NCBI GenBank assembly: GCA_016781775.1
Contig: JADDPR010000321.1
Coordinates: forward strand, 1 to 6,008
From: Rubrobacter sp.
Lineage (GTDB): Bacteria; Actinomycetota; Rubrobacteria; Rubrobacterales; Rubrobacteraceae
Length of the DNA stretch: 6,008 nucleotides
Direction: 5' to 3'
The notes beneath the pieces were generated by a model. It ran no database searches. It worked only from the letters and a program-made list of their open reading frames with translations, and was not told the origin of the DNA. The position numbers and the translations under genes are program-made. Positions 1 to 5,816 of the stretch are shown here, in pieces. Position 1 is the first letter of the stretch. Each line of letters begins with the position of its first letter.

Positions 1-54
1 GTGCTGGTGGGGCAGCGCGAGGGGGTCTACGACCTTTTGAGAAGGATGCGCTGA
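1..54 (+). CDS. 3' end of an upstream gene (partial, unknown product)
   Basis: The frame beginning at base 1 is open for 17 codons and ends at TGA (52-54). The visible C-terminus reads LVGQREGVYDLLRRMR. Almost every codon ends in G or C, as in the confirmed genes of the window, which supports real coding. It stops 13 bases before the rep ATG, so the two genes are probably co-transcribed. The piece is too short to identify: a partition protein or small regulator would fit the setting, but nothing in the residues shows this. The true start lies outside the window. Confidence 0.55.
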   Translation: MLVGQREGVYDLLRRMR

Positions 55-61
55 GGGGAGG
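55..61 (+). promoter_or_regulatory. Ribosome binding site of rep
   Basis: GGGGAGG ends six bases before the ATG at 68. It is a strong Shine-Dalgarno match and fixes that ATG as the start. It lies immediately after the stop of the upstream gene, as expected inside an operon. Confidence 0.65.
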
Positions 62-67
62 CGGAAG

Positions 68-2128
68 ATGGCGCGGGAGGAGAAGGACCGGTACGTGTTG
101 CTGAACGACGGTAGGCCGCCCGTCGGTTTCGACGCCTCGCGCCCCGTTTCGGACGAGGCCGAGAGGGCCTTGGCGGAGAGGCTGCGGGGGTTACGGGCCG
201 CGGACCTCGCCGCGGGCGAGGACTGGCTGTTGGAGCGGTTGCGGCAAGAAGGCCGCCTCTTCGGGGACATCGCCGATGCGATGCTGCCCCTCGTCGTGGA
301 GGAGTACGAGCGGCGGGTGCGGGAAGCGGCGGAGAAGCTCGGCCCGGGGATGGTGCGGTGGGGGACGAGCGTCAAGGTCGGGTACGACGGCGGGTCGGGG
401 CGGCTCGAGGCGCGCGTGGAGATGGACGAGGCGCGGCGCGCGCAGGCGGTGGGGTACCTGGCGGCCACGCTGGAGGCCGTGGAAGGCTCGTTCGGCGACC
501 GCCCCACGATCTATTCCAACGCCGCCGATTGGCTTCTGGCGCTCGCCGCGGCGCTGCTCGAAGGACGCGCTGGCGCGGAGGGAGCGGGGGGCGGAGCGGA
601 AGGGGGCGCGTCCGACGGGCCAGACGGCGGCTGCGAAGAGGCGTGCGCCTACCTGGTCAGGCGAGAGGGCGAACCCTACCGGGCGATGGTGCGCTGGTTC
701 GCCCTCGACCTCTCCCAGCGTCTCTTCGATTGGAGCACCTACCCGGAACGCGGGCTCCAGCTCATCCTGGGTTCGGAACCGGCCCAGGTACCCCGAGCGC
801 TGCCGATGCCGGAGCTCGAGGAAGACCACTTTTGGACGTCGAGCGCGCAGCTGTACCACGGGCTTCGCGTGACGGTCTCCGACCCGAAGCACTTCGGACG
901 CGTGCCCGATTCCGGTTTTCCCACCGCGCTCTTGAACGCGGGCGACGCTGTCGGGTACGCGGTGATGCGGCCGCCGGACACCGATCTCGGGCTCCTCGAC
1001 CCGGAGCAGATCGAGCACTGGGAGGCCGAGATGTGGCGCCAGCGCGAGGGGCTCGACGACCTGGACGCCGACGTTTTGGACGGGCTGACCGCGGTGTGGC
1101 TCGAGCGGTCGCCCCATCACCCGGAGCGTCTGGCCTACGTGATGATCGACGAGCTGATAGACCTCAGGCAGAAGGAGAGGAAGAAGGGCGGCAGCGGTCG
1201 GCGCGGCGGGTACGAGACCAAGCAGCGCCACGACATCGTCGAGGCCATCACGCACCTGAGGAACGTCATGGTCGACTTGCGGATGCAGGTGCCCGAGGCG
1301 ACCGCCCGCAAGAAGATCCGCTGGGTCGAGAAGCGCGTGCGCAGCTACGTTATCGCCATCACCGACGTGCTGGACTCCCCGCAGCCCCGCCTCGACGGGT
1401 ACGCAGCGCCCGCCGGCATCATCTACCGGCCGGGGCAGGCCTTGAGCCTCTGGCTCGAGAACCCGCACATGCGGCAGATGACGCTGCTAGCGGCCCAGGC
1501 TTTACGCTACGACCCGTACCGCCAGCGTTGGGAGAAACGGCTGGCCCGGTCGCTCTCGTGGAGGTGGCGCGTGGGGGCGAGCCGCGAGGGGCAGTACCGG
1601 CGGCCGTACGGGGTCGCGGACCTTCTACGGATGGCCGACCAGAAGCTGGACGGCCGCCGCCCCCAGGAGACGCGCAGGCGCCTGGAGAAGGCGCTGGACG
1701 TCCTCAAGGCGGACGGGGTTATCGCGTACTGGCAGCCCGACGCGGAAGCTTGGGACAACCCGCTGACGACGTCGCGCAAGGGGTGGAAGGAGCGCTGGCT
1801 CGCCTCGACGTACCTGATCGAGCCGCCCGACGTCATCAAGGACCTGTGCGATCGGGTGGCCGACGCCGCGACGTCCCGCCAACGCGCCAAGGCGCTGACG
1901 GGTCCCGCGCGTCCCATCGCGGAACAGGATGGGGGGGACCTCGGCGAGCGCCTGAAGGCTTGGCGCAAAGAGCACGGCCTCTCCCAAGTGGTCCTCGCCG
2001 ACCGTCTGAGCGGCGAAGAGAGGAGCGAGGTGGTCTCCCAGGGGACCATCTCCAAGATCGAGAACGGCCGCGTGGTCCCCAACAAAAAATTGCGCGAGAA
2101 GATAGAACGGCTGATGGACGGGGAGTGA
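68..2128 (+). CDS. Candidate plasmid replication initiator with C-terminal XRE-type HTH domain
   Basis: This is a 686-residue soluble protein with no signal peptide or membrane segment. Residues 1-160 are mostly helical and charged. Residues 166-188 are a Gly/Ala/Asp-rich linker. Residues 190-365 have mixed content with several Trp and Tyr (for example FALDLSQRLFDWSTYPERG). From about 381 (GYETKQRHDIVEAITHLRNV) to 560 the pattern is helical and winged-helix-like, with YGVADLLRMADQKLDGR and a helix ending VLKADGVIAYWQP, which resembles the DNA-binding region of several plasmid Rep proteins. Residues 624-684 form an XRE-family helix-turn-helix: LKAWRKEHGLSQVVLADRL, then the recognition segment SQGTISKIENGR. 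The initiator role is inferred from position, because the gene sits directly beside iterons and upstream of helicase and primase genes. I do not recognise the central region as a named Rep family. A large transcriptional regulator is the alternative. The HTH may also let the protein repress its own or the helicase operon. Confidence 0.6.
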   Translation: MAREEKDRYVLLNDGRPPVGFDASRPVSDEAERALAERLRGLRAADLAAGEDWLLERLRQEGRLFGDIADAMLPLVVEEYERRVREAAEKLGPGMVRWGTSVKVGYDGGSGRLEARVEMDEARRAQAVGYLAATLEAVEGSFGDRPTIYSNAADWLLALAAALLEGRAGAEGAGGGAEGGASDGPDGGCEEACAYLVRREGEPYRAMVRWFALDLSQRLFDWSTYPERGLQLILGSEPAQVPRALPMPELEEDHFWTSSAQLYHGLRVTVSDPKHFGRVPDSGFPTALLNAGDAVGYAVMRPPDTDLGLLDPEQIEHWEAEMWRQREGLDDLDADVLDGLTAVWLERSPHHPERLAYVMIDELIDLRQKERKKGGSGRRGGYETKQRHDIVEAITHLRNVMVDLRMQVPEATARKKIRWVEKRVRSYVIAITDVLDSPQPRLDGYAAPAGIIYRPGQALSLWLENPHMRQMTLLAAQALRYDPYRQRWEKRLARSLSWRWRVGASREGQYRRPYGVADLLRMADQKLDGRRPQETRRRLEKALDVLKADGVIAYWQPDAEAWDNPLTTSRKGWKERWLASTYLIEPPDVIKDLCDRVADAATSRQRAKALTGPARPIAEQDGGDLGERLKAWRKEHGLSQVVLADRLSGEERSEVVSQGTISKIENGRVVPNKKLREKIERLMDGE
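1349..1357 (+). repeat. Short iteron-core match inside rep (9 bp)
   Basis: GTTATCGCC is identical to the central nine bases of the 22-bp iterons at 2201-2265. Here it encodes Val-Ile-Ala and uses GTT, a valine codon rare in this GC-rich window. It may be a weak Rep site or coincidence. Confidence 0.25.
1714..1725 (+). repeat. Iteron-core match inside rep (12 bp)
   Basis: CGGGGTTATCGC matches bases 2-13 of the iteron unit exactly, in the same orientation, about 490 bases upstream of the array and within the codons for Asp-Gly-Val-Ile-Ala. It again contains the rare GTT codon. An isolated Rep-binding site in the coding region could support autoregulation or looping; that is inference. Confidence 0.35.
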
Positions 2129-2138
2129 GTACGAAAAC

Positions 2139-2158
2139 CGAGAACGGTCCGGTTCTCG
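2139..2158. promoter_or_regulatory. Inverted repeat just after rep (operator candidate)
   Basis: The arms CGAGAAC (2139-2145) and GTTCTCG (2152-2158) are perfect inverted repeats around six bases. The dyad starts ten bases after the rep stop and is followed by GAAAACG rather than a T-run, so it does not look like a forward terminator. Read on the - strand, the stem is followed by GGTTTTCG, a poor T-tract. A short symmetric site of this size suits a dimeric HTH protein, possibly the XRE domain of Rep, but this is inferred from form only. Confidence 0.4.
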
Positions 2159-2200
2159 AAAACGCCGTACAAAAACGCGAACGTATAAATATTTGTAGAG

Positions 2201-2265
2201 TCGGGGTTATCGCCGCCCAATGTCGGGGTTATCGCCGCCCAATGTCGGGGTTATCGCCGCCGAAT
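2201..2265 (+). repeat. Three tandem 22-bp iterons
   Basis: Units begin at 2201, 2223 and 2245 with an exact 22-base period. The shared core is TCGGGGTTATCGCCGCCC followed by AATG. Units 1 and 2 are identical across the full unit. Unit 3 differs at its 18th base (C to G, giving CCGAAT) and in its last base. A spacing of 22 bases is about two helical turns, so bound proteins would lie on one face of the DNA, as in iteron plasmids. The array is flanked by AT-rich DNA on both sides. The likely ligand is the protein encoded at 68-2128. Confidence 0.85.
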
Positions 2266-2273
2266 CTTTTTTT
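2245..2273 (+). terminator. Possible intrinsic terminator of rep within the third iteron
   Basis: TCGGGG (2245-2250) can pair with CCGCCGA (2257-2263) with one bulged G and a six-base loop TTATCG. A run of seven T (2267-2273) follows three bases later. The stem is short, so termination would be weak to moderate. The C-to-G change that sets unit 3 apart from units 1 and 2 lengthens this stem, because it creates CCGA opposite TCGG. The alternative is that the T-run is only part of the unwinding region. Confidence 0.3.
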
Positions 2274-2289
2274 GGGCATTTTTTAATCC
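2266..2289. other. T-tract / DNA unwinding element candidate
   Basis: Two homopolymer tracts, T7 (2267-2273) and T6 (2279-2284), lie immediately next to the last iteron. In a window this rich in G and C they are conspicuous. An easily melted segment adjoining iterons is where initiators of iteron plasmids typically open the duplex. Confidence 0.45.
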
Positions 2290-2317
2290 CGATAGGTAAG
2301 CCGGAAACTCGGCCTCT

Positions 2318-2333
2318 CGCGGATTATTCCGCG
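2318..2333. repeat. Hairpin with 6-bp perfect stem
   Basis: CGCGGA and TCCGCG flank the loop TTAT. No T-run follows on the + strand (CCTAATAAAG comes next), so it is not a standard forward terminator. It may be an operator or a single-strand structure active in origin firing; the sequence does not decide. Confidence 0.35.
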
Positions 2334-2340
2334 CCTAATA

Positions 2341-2354
2341 AAGCTAATTAGCTT
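2341..2354. promoter_or_regulatory. Perfect 14-bp palindrome
   Basis: AAGCTAATTAGCTT is its own reverse complement. It sits in the most AT-rich part upstream of the helicase operon, about 100 bases before the helicase start. Its position suits an operator overlapping the helicase-primase promoter; nearby TAATAA and TAATTA could serve as -10 elements, but no good -35 box is visible at the right distance. Confidence 0.4.
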
Positions 2355-2358
2355 AAAG

Positions 2359-2391
2359 GGCGTCCCGGCCCGCCGGGGGCGTCCGGGCGCC
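2359..2391. repeat. GC-rich hairpin in the helicase leader
   Basis: GGCG plus CCCGG (2359-2362, 2364-2368) can pair with CCGGG plus CGCC (2383-2391), nine base pairs with a single bulged T. The octamer GGGCGTCC also occurs twice here (2358-2365 and 2377-2384). If transcription starts upstream, this stem would form in the 5' leader of the helicase mRNA and could slow transcription or translation. No T-run follows, so a complete terminator is unlikely. Confidence 0.35.
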
Positions 2392-2434
2392 TTGGTAGTC
2401 TTCCCCCCGAAAGCCCAGGTTGCGGGGGAGACGG

Positions 2435-2445
2435 AAGGAGCGAGG
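2435..2445 (+). promoter_or_regulatory. Ribosome binding site deciding the helicase start
   Basis: AAGGAGCGAGG holds two purine-rich cores; GAGG at 2442-2445 is nine bases from the ATG at 2455. This supports the ATG over the in-frame TTG at 2392, which lies directly behind a stable hairpin and would add 21 residues unlike the family. Confidence 0.6.
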
Positions 2446-2454
2446 AACCATCGG

Positions 2455-3762
2455 ATGAGGCAGTTCAGCCTGGCGGACCAGTTCCGCGACGAGGCCCGGG
2501 AGCGGGCGGTGCTCTCGGCGATCGCACACGACGCTCAGCTCTACTGGCGGCTGATCGACTCCCTGCCCCCCGGCGTTTTCGTCGACGAGGCGGCGGCTTG
2601 GAAGGCCCTCTCAGAAGCCGTAGAGGGCGAGAGGCCGCCCGTCGACGCGGTCCCCGGGTACTGGTCGGCTTCCGACGACCCCGTGGGGGACGCGGAGAAG
2701 CTCGCCGATCTTTACCAGAGGCGGTTGCTCGCCGAGGCTCAGGAGCGCTTGGCGGAGGCGCTGCACGACGAGGGCGTGCCGGCGCGGGAGCTCGCCGGCC
2801 GCCTCGAGGAGGAGGCCGCGCGCGCGCAGCAGGCCATCCGGGAGCTCTCGAGCGGGCGGCTGCAGCTCGCCTCCGACCTCGTGCGCGGCGTGCTCGCCGA
2901 CGCCCGCGAGCGGTACGAGGCGCGCAAGGACACGGGCAAGCCGGTGATGGGGATCCGGACCGGGATCGCGAAGCTCGACGAGATCACCGGCGGGATGGAG
3001 GAAGGTCTGTACCTTCTGGCCGCCGGCCCGAGCTTCGGCAAGACGACGCTCGCCACCCAGGTGTCCCAGGCCGCGGCGCGCCAGGGCGTGCCCGTTGTGT
3101 ACGCGACCTTCGAGAACGGCCCGGCGAACCTCGTGACCAAGATGGTCTGCGCCGGGGCGGGCACGAACTCGCGCGACCTGCGTAGGGGCTACGCCGACCC
3201 CGATCGTCTGGCGCGGGCGGCCGCCGAGCTCGAGCCCGTCCTCCGGAGGATAGCGCTCGTCGAGGGGACCGCTCGCCTCACCGTCGCCGAGGTGCGGGCG
3301 CGGGCGCTGCAGATGATGAACCGCTTCGGGACCGACCGGTGCCTGGTGGTCGTGGACTACCTGCAGCTCTGGGCCAAGGCCTCCGCGGAGCTCCGGGGCA
3401 TGGTCAGTGCGAGGGAGAGGACGGAGGCGCTGGCCGCCGAGCTTCGCGGGCTCGCGACCCGGCTCAAGAGCCCCGTTCTCGCCATCGTGAGCCAGAACCG
3501 CGACAAGGGCGACTACGGAACGAACGGGAAGTCCGCGCCCACGCTCGACTCCTTGAAGGAGAGCGGCGACCTCGAGTACGCCGCCGATGTCGTGATGTTC
3601 GTCCACCGCGCGCAAGACCGCACCGCGATGGAGCCGGCCCGCGCCGTGGACCTCACGGTGGCCAAGAACCGAAACGGCGAGCTCGGCAAGGCGGAGCTGA
3701 TCTTCAGGGCCGACCTCGGGGTGATGCGCGAGGAGACGGCGCGGGGGGCGATGGCGCCGTGA
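2455..3762 (+). CDS. DnaB-family replicative DNA helicase
   Basis: This 435-residue protein would unwind DNA at the fork as an ATP-driven hexameric ring. Residues 10-60 (ARERAVLSAIAHDA, then VDEAAAWKALSEAV) resemble the helical DnaB N-terminal domain, and 84-130 the linker (LADLYQRRLLAEAQERLAEAL). The RecA-like motor spans about 165-425: Walker A GPSFGKTT at 191-198 with Lys196, the probable catalytic glutamate Glu220 in YATFENG, Walker B VVVDYLQL with Asp301, the SQNR sensor at 346-349, the family signature LKESGDLEYAADVVMFVHR at 367-385, and KNRNG (Lys404, Arg406), equivalent to the DnaB arginine finger. All key residues are present, so it should be active. It is slightly shorter than typical bacterial DnaB (about 470). 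Its end overlaps the primase start by four bases. A plasmid- or phage-type DnaB is more likely than the host copy, given the divergent N-terminus and the context. Confidence 0.93.
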   Translation: MRQFSLADQFRDEARERAVLSAIAHDAQLYWRLIDSLPPGVFVDEAAAWKALSEAVEGERPPVDAVPGYWSASDDPVGDAEKLADLYQRRLLAEAQERLAEALHDEGVPARELAGRLEEEAARAQQAIRELSSGRLQLASDLVRGVLADARERYEARKDTGKPVMGIRTGIAKLDEITGGMEEGLYLLAAGPSFGKTTLATQVSQAAARQGVPVVYATFENGPANLVTKMVCAGAGTNSRDLRRGYADPDRLARAAAELEPVLRRIALVEGTARLTVAEVRARALQMMNRFGTDRCLVVVDYLQLWAKASAELRGMVSARERTEALAAELRGLATRLKSPVLAIVSQNRDKGDYGTNGKSAPTLDSLKESGDLEYAADVVMFVHRAQDRTAMEPARAVDLTVAKNRNGELGKAELIFRADLGVMREETARGAMAP

Positions 3763-5816
3763 GCGTACCGGGCCGCTACGGCGAGAACGAGAATCTCACC
3801 CTCTCGGAGGCGGACCTCGCCTCCCGCCACGGGGCGCCAAAGCCCGTGGGGGGCGGCGCGAGGCTGAGGGCGTACTGCCCGGTCCACGGCTCCGACAACC
3901 AGCGCAGCCTCGGGGTCGACCTTGCGACGGGCCGCTTCTTCTGCCACAACTGCCGCGCGTGGGGGTACATGGACTGGGCGCGCGAACGCCACCGGGACGA
4001 GCGCGAAGCGGGACGCTCTCCTCGCCCCGGTCCCCAACGCGGACGGGGGCCTCGATCCCCCGTTCCTCGTCGTCCCGAGGTCGCCGCCGCGCCCGAGTCC
4101 GTCGAGCCGGTCCGCGAGGACCTGAGCGAACTTCTGAGTGGTTTCGGGGTGGCGCTCGCGGGGAGTTGGGGGGAGGAGTACCTTAAGCGCCGCGGGATCC
4201 CGACGGCGCTGGCGCGCTCCCACGGCGTGGGCTACGCCGCGCACGGGAGTTGGCCGCACCGCGGACGCGACTGGCGCTATGGCCGCCTCGTCCTCCCGCA
4301 CACCCGCCCGGACGGGACGGTCGTCAACCTCTACGGGCGCGCCGTCGGCAGCGACGAGAAGGTACCCAAAGGGATCCGCCACGACCACTTGGCGGGCCAG
4401 AAGGGCTACTTCAACGCGGCCGCCCTTCGCGGGGGGGACGGACCGCTCTTCGTCTGCGAGGGCGCTTTCGACGCATTAGCGATCATGGCGAGCGGGCGCG
4501 AGCGGGCCGTTGCCATCTTCGGCGTGTCGGGTTGGCGGTGGGACTGGGTCTCGAAGGACGTGCGCCGGATCGTCTTCGCCATGGACGCCGACGACGCCGG
4601 CCGGGAAGGGTGGACGAAGATCGGGCGCGAGGCGCGGCTCCGGGGCATTAGGGTGGCGTACCTCGGCGCGGACAACTACGGCGGCTGCAAGGACGCCGCC
4701 GCCGCCTGGTCGACGGGGAAGCTCCGCATCGGCGAGTGGCCCAAGGACGGTGGGGCGGGCCAAAGCCCGAACGAGAACATCGAGCATCCTCGGCGTCCCG
4801 ACGTCGGGTCTCGTCGGCGGGCGGAGGTCGAAGCCGCGCTCGCAAAAGCTCGCGAGGAGGTGCGATTGGACGTCGCGCTCGTGCCCGAGCCGCGTGTCGG
4901 CGACGGCGATGGATCCCGCGGGGCCTCCGCCGGCCCGCCGCGTTCGTCGGACGAACTTCCGCCGCCCGCCGATGAGCTCCTGCGGCGCATCGGCGAGCTG
5001 CGGCACCGCGAGGAGAAGCTCCCAGGCGGTGACGACCCCGCGCAGCCCGCCGCCGTTCCAACCAATAACCGGGCGCTGCGCCGAGCGGTGCTCGCCGCGC
5101 TCGCCGACGACGCGCGGCCCAGGGAACGCTTCGAGCGGGCGTGCCGGAAGGGCCTGTTCGGGCTGCGGGAGGAAGCGGAGGCGTTTCGTGCCGTCCTCCC
5201 GGCGCGTCTACGTCACCAGGGGAGGCGGGAAGCTCTGGAGGAAACCCTCCACGAGCTCGCGCTTGCCCTTCTCCCGTCCTCCCTTGCGGCCTCCAGGGCC
5301 AGGCTTCGATCCATCATCCATGCCCGTTCTCGCGGGCGGGACGGCGGAGGCGTCTCCCAACAACGTTCTCCTGCCGTCGTGGCTATCCAGGACCTCCTCG
5401 TGAGCGACCCGAGGTACTTCAAGGAGCTCGCCCTTCTCGCCATGTCGCCGCCGAATTACTGCTACCTCCGGGAGGTAGCCGCGGCGTTCCGGCTGGAGAT
5501 AGTCCGCGACGGAAGAGAGGTCGAGGGAGGGGAGTGTTTCACGGACGGGCTGTGGACCGTGATGCGCGAGCTTTTCCCGGCCTCCCCAGGTGCGGCGTGG
5601 GATCGCGAGTGGGCCGAGGGCCTCATGCGCAGCGCGCGCCGTTACGTCGCCGAGCGCGACGGCGAGGAGGCGAACCCCGCCTGGCTTCATGAGGAGGCCG
5701 AGATCGCTGGCGCGGCCGAGGCCAAAGACCGCGTCCGCTACCGGGCCGCCGTGCGCGCGTGGGCCTGCGCTAGGCCACGGGCGTCGGGGGAGGCTCAAGG
5801 AGATGGGAAGGTGTAG
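3759..5816 (+). CDS. DnaG-type primase (CHC2 zinc finger, TOPRIM) with long C-terminal extension
   Basis: This 685-residue protein would make RNA primers for the helicase upstream. The GTG start overlaps the helicase TGA (GTGA), indicating translational coupling; no ATG upstream in frame is better. Residues 40-65 are a zinc ribbon of CHC2 type: Cys40, His43, Cys62, Cys65. Residues 86-118 are a Pro/Arg-rich linker. Residues 139-220 (YLKRRGIPTALARSHGVGYA, then GRLVLPHTRPDGTVVNLYGR) match the N-terminal part of the primase catalytic core. TOPRIM follows: Glu234 in VCEGAFDAL, then Asp276 and Asp278 in AMDADDAG, and Lys311-Asp312; these are the metal-binding positions, all kept. Residues 320-435 are charged and low in complexity. 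Residues 437-520 resemble the DnaG helicase-binding domain and the DnaB N-terminal domain (RRAVLAALADDA). Residues 538-685 are unassigned, with a hydrophobic segment near 555-580. No helicase motor is fused. Confidence 0.9.
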   Translation: MSVPGRYGENENLTLSEADLASRHGAPKPVGGGARLRAYCPVHGSDNQRSLGVDLATGRFFCHNCRAWGYMDWARERHRDEREAGRSPRPGPQRGRGPRSPVPRRPEVAAAPESVEPVREDLSELLSGFGVALAGSWGEEYLKRRGIPTALARSHGVGYAAHGSWPHRGRDWRYGRLVLPHTRPDGTVVNLYGRAVGSDEKVPKGIRHDHLAGQKGYFNAAALRGGDGPLFVCEGAFDALAIMASGRERAVAIFGVSGWRWDWVSKDVRRIVFAMDADDAGREGWTKIGREARLRGIRVAYLGADNYGGCKDAAAAWSTGKLRIGEWPKDGGAGQSPNENIEHPRRPDVGSRRRAEVEAALAKAREEVRLDVALVPEPRVGDGDGSRGASAGPPRSSDELPPPADELLRRIGELRHREEKLPGGDDPAQPAAVPTNNRALRRAVLAALADDARPRERFERACRKGLFGLREEAEAFRAVLPARLRHQGRREALEETLHELALALLPSSLAASRARLRSIIHARSRGRDGGGVSQQRSPAVVAIQDLLVSDPRYFKELALLAMSPPNYCYLREVAAAFRLEIVRDGREVEGGECFTDGLWTVMRELFPASPGAAWDREWAEGLMRSARRYVAERDGEEANPAWLHEEAEIAGAAEAKDRVRYRAAVRAWACARPRASGEAQGDGKV

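Larger units (their letters stand above)
2129..2454. other. Candidate origin of replication (intergenic, AT-rich)
   Basis: This 326-base stretch between rep and the helicase has no credible gene. It is strikingly less GC-rich than both neighbours, especially at 2131-2200 and 2262-2356. In order it holds: two near-identical copies of GTACGAAAAC (2129-2138, and 2167-2176 with one mismatch), a dyad at 2139-2158, the AT-rich block at 2184-2195, three 22-bp iterons (2201-2265), T7 and T6 tracts (2267-2284), a hairpin (2318-2333), a 14-bp palindrome (2341-2354), a GC hairpin (2359-2391) and the helicase ribosome site. Iterons beside an AT-rich tract and next to a rep gene are the classical layout of a theta-type plasmid origin. 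I found no convincing DnaA box (TTATCCACA or the actinobacterial TTGTCCACA). Confidence 0.65.

Noticed and set aside
191..1468. Long antisense frame within rep
   Set aside because: High-GC DNA leaves antisense frames open; the translation is rich in Arg, Pro and His without motifs, and no ribosome site or conserved domain is seen.
2059..2067. CGAGAACGG in rep matching the left arm of the dyad at 2139
   Set aside because: It encodes the conserved Ile-Glu-Asn-Gly of the HTH with the preferred codons, and the same string appears in the helicase (Phe-Glu-Asn-Gly), so codon choice explains it.
2079..2092. A-rich run near the rep 3' end as a programmed frameshift site
   Set aside because: The rep frame carries on to a complete HTH domain without shift, and no stimulatory structure or sensible alternative product is visible.
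2184..2190. TATAAAT as a -10 promoter box
   Set aside because: No -35-like hexamer is found 16-18 bases upstream, and the block fits equally well as AT-rich origin DNA.
2205..2213. Iteron core TTATCGCCG as a DnaA box
   Set aside because: Only the first five bases agree with TTATCCACA; the rest differ, and the repeat is explained better as a Rep iteron.
358..2286. Long open + frame overlapping rep and running through the iterons
   Set aside because: It is a shadow frame: arginine- and glycine-rich low-complexity translation, no plausible domain, and it merely lacks stops because of high GC.
2392..2454. TTG start for the helicase, adding 21 residues
   Set aside because: It directly follows a GC hairpin, has no ribosome site and adds residues unlike the family; ATG at 2455 has a good ribosome site.
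2611..3615. Long antisense frame within the helicase gene
   Set aside because: The + strand has every DnaB motif in order; the antisense translation has none.
3339..3758. Upstream extension of the primase frame to an ATG at 3339
   Set aside because: This segment is an out-of-frame reading of the helicase C-terminal half. Primase-like sequence begins only after the GTG at 3759, which overlaps the helicase stop.
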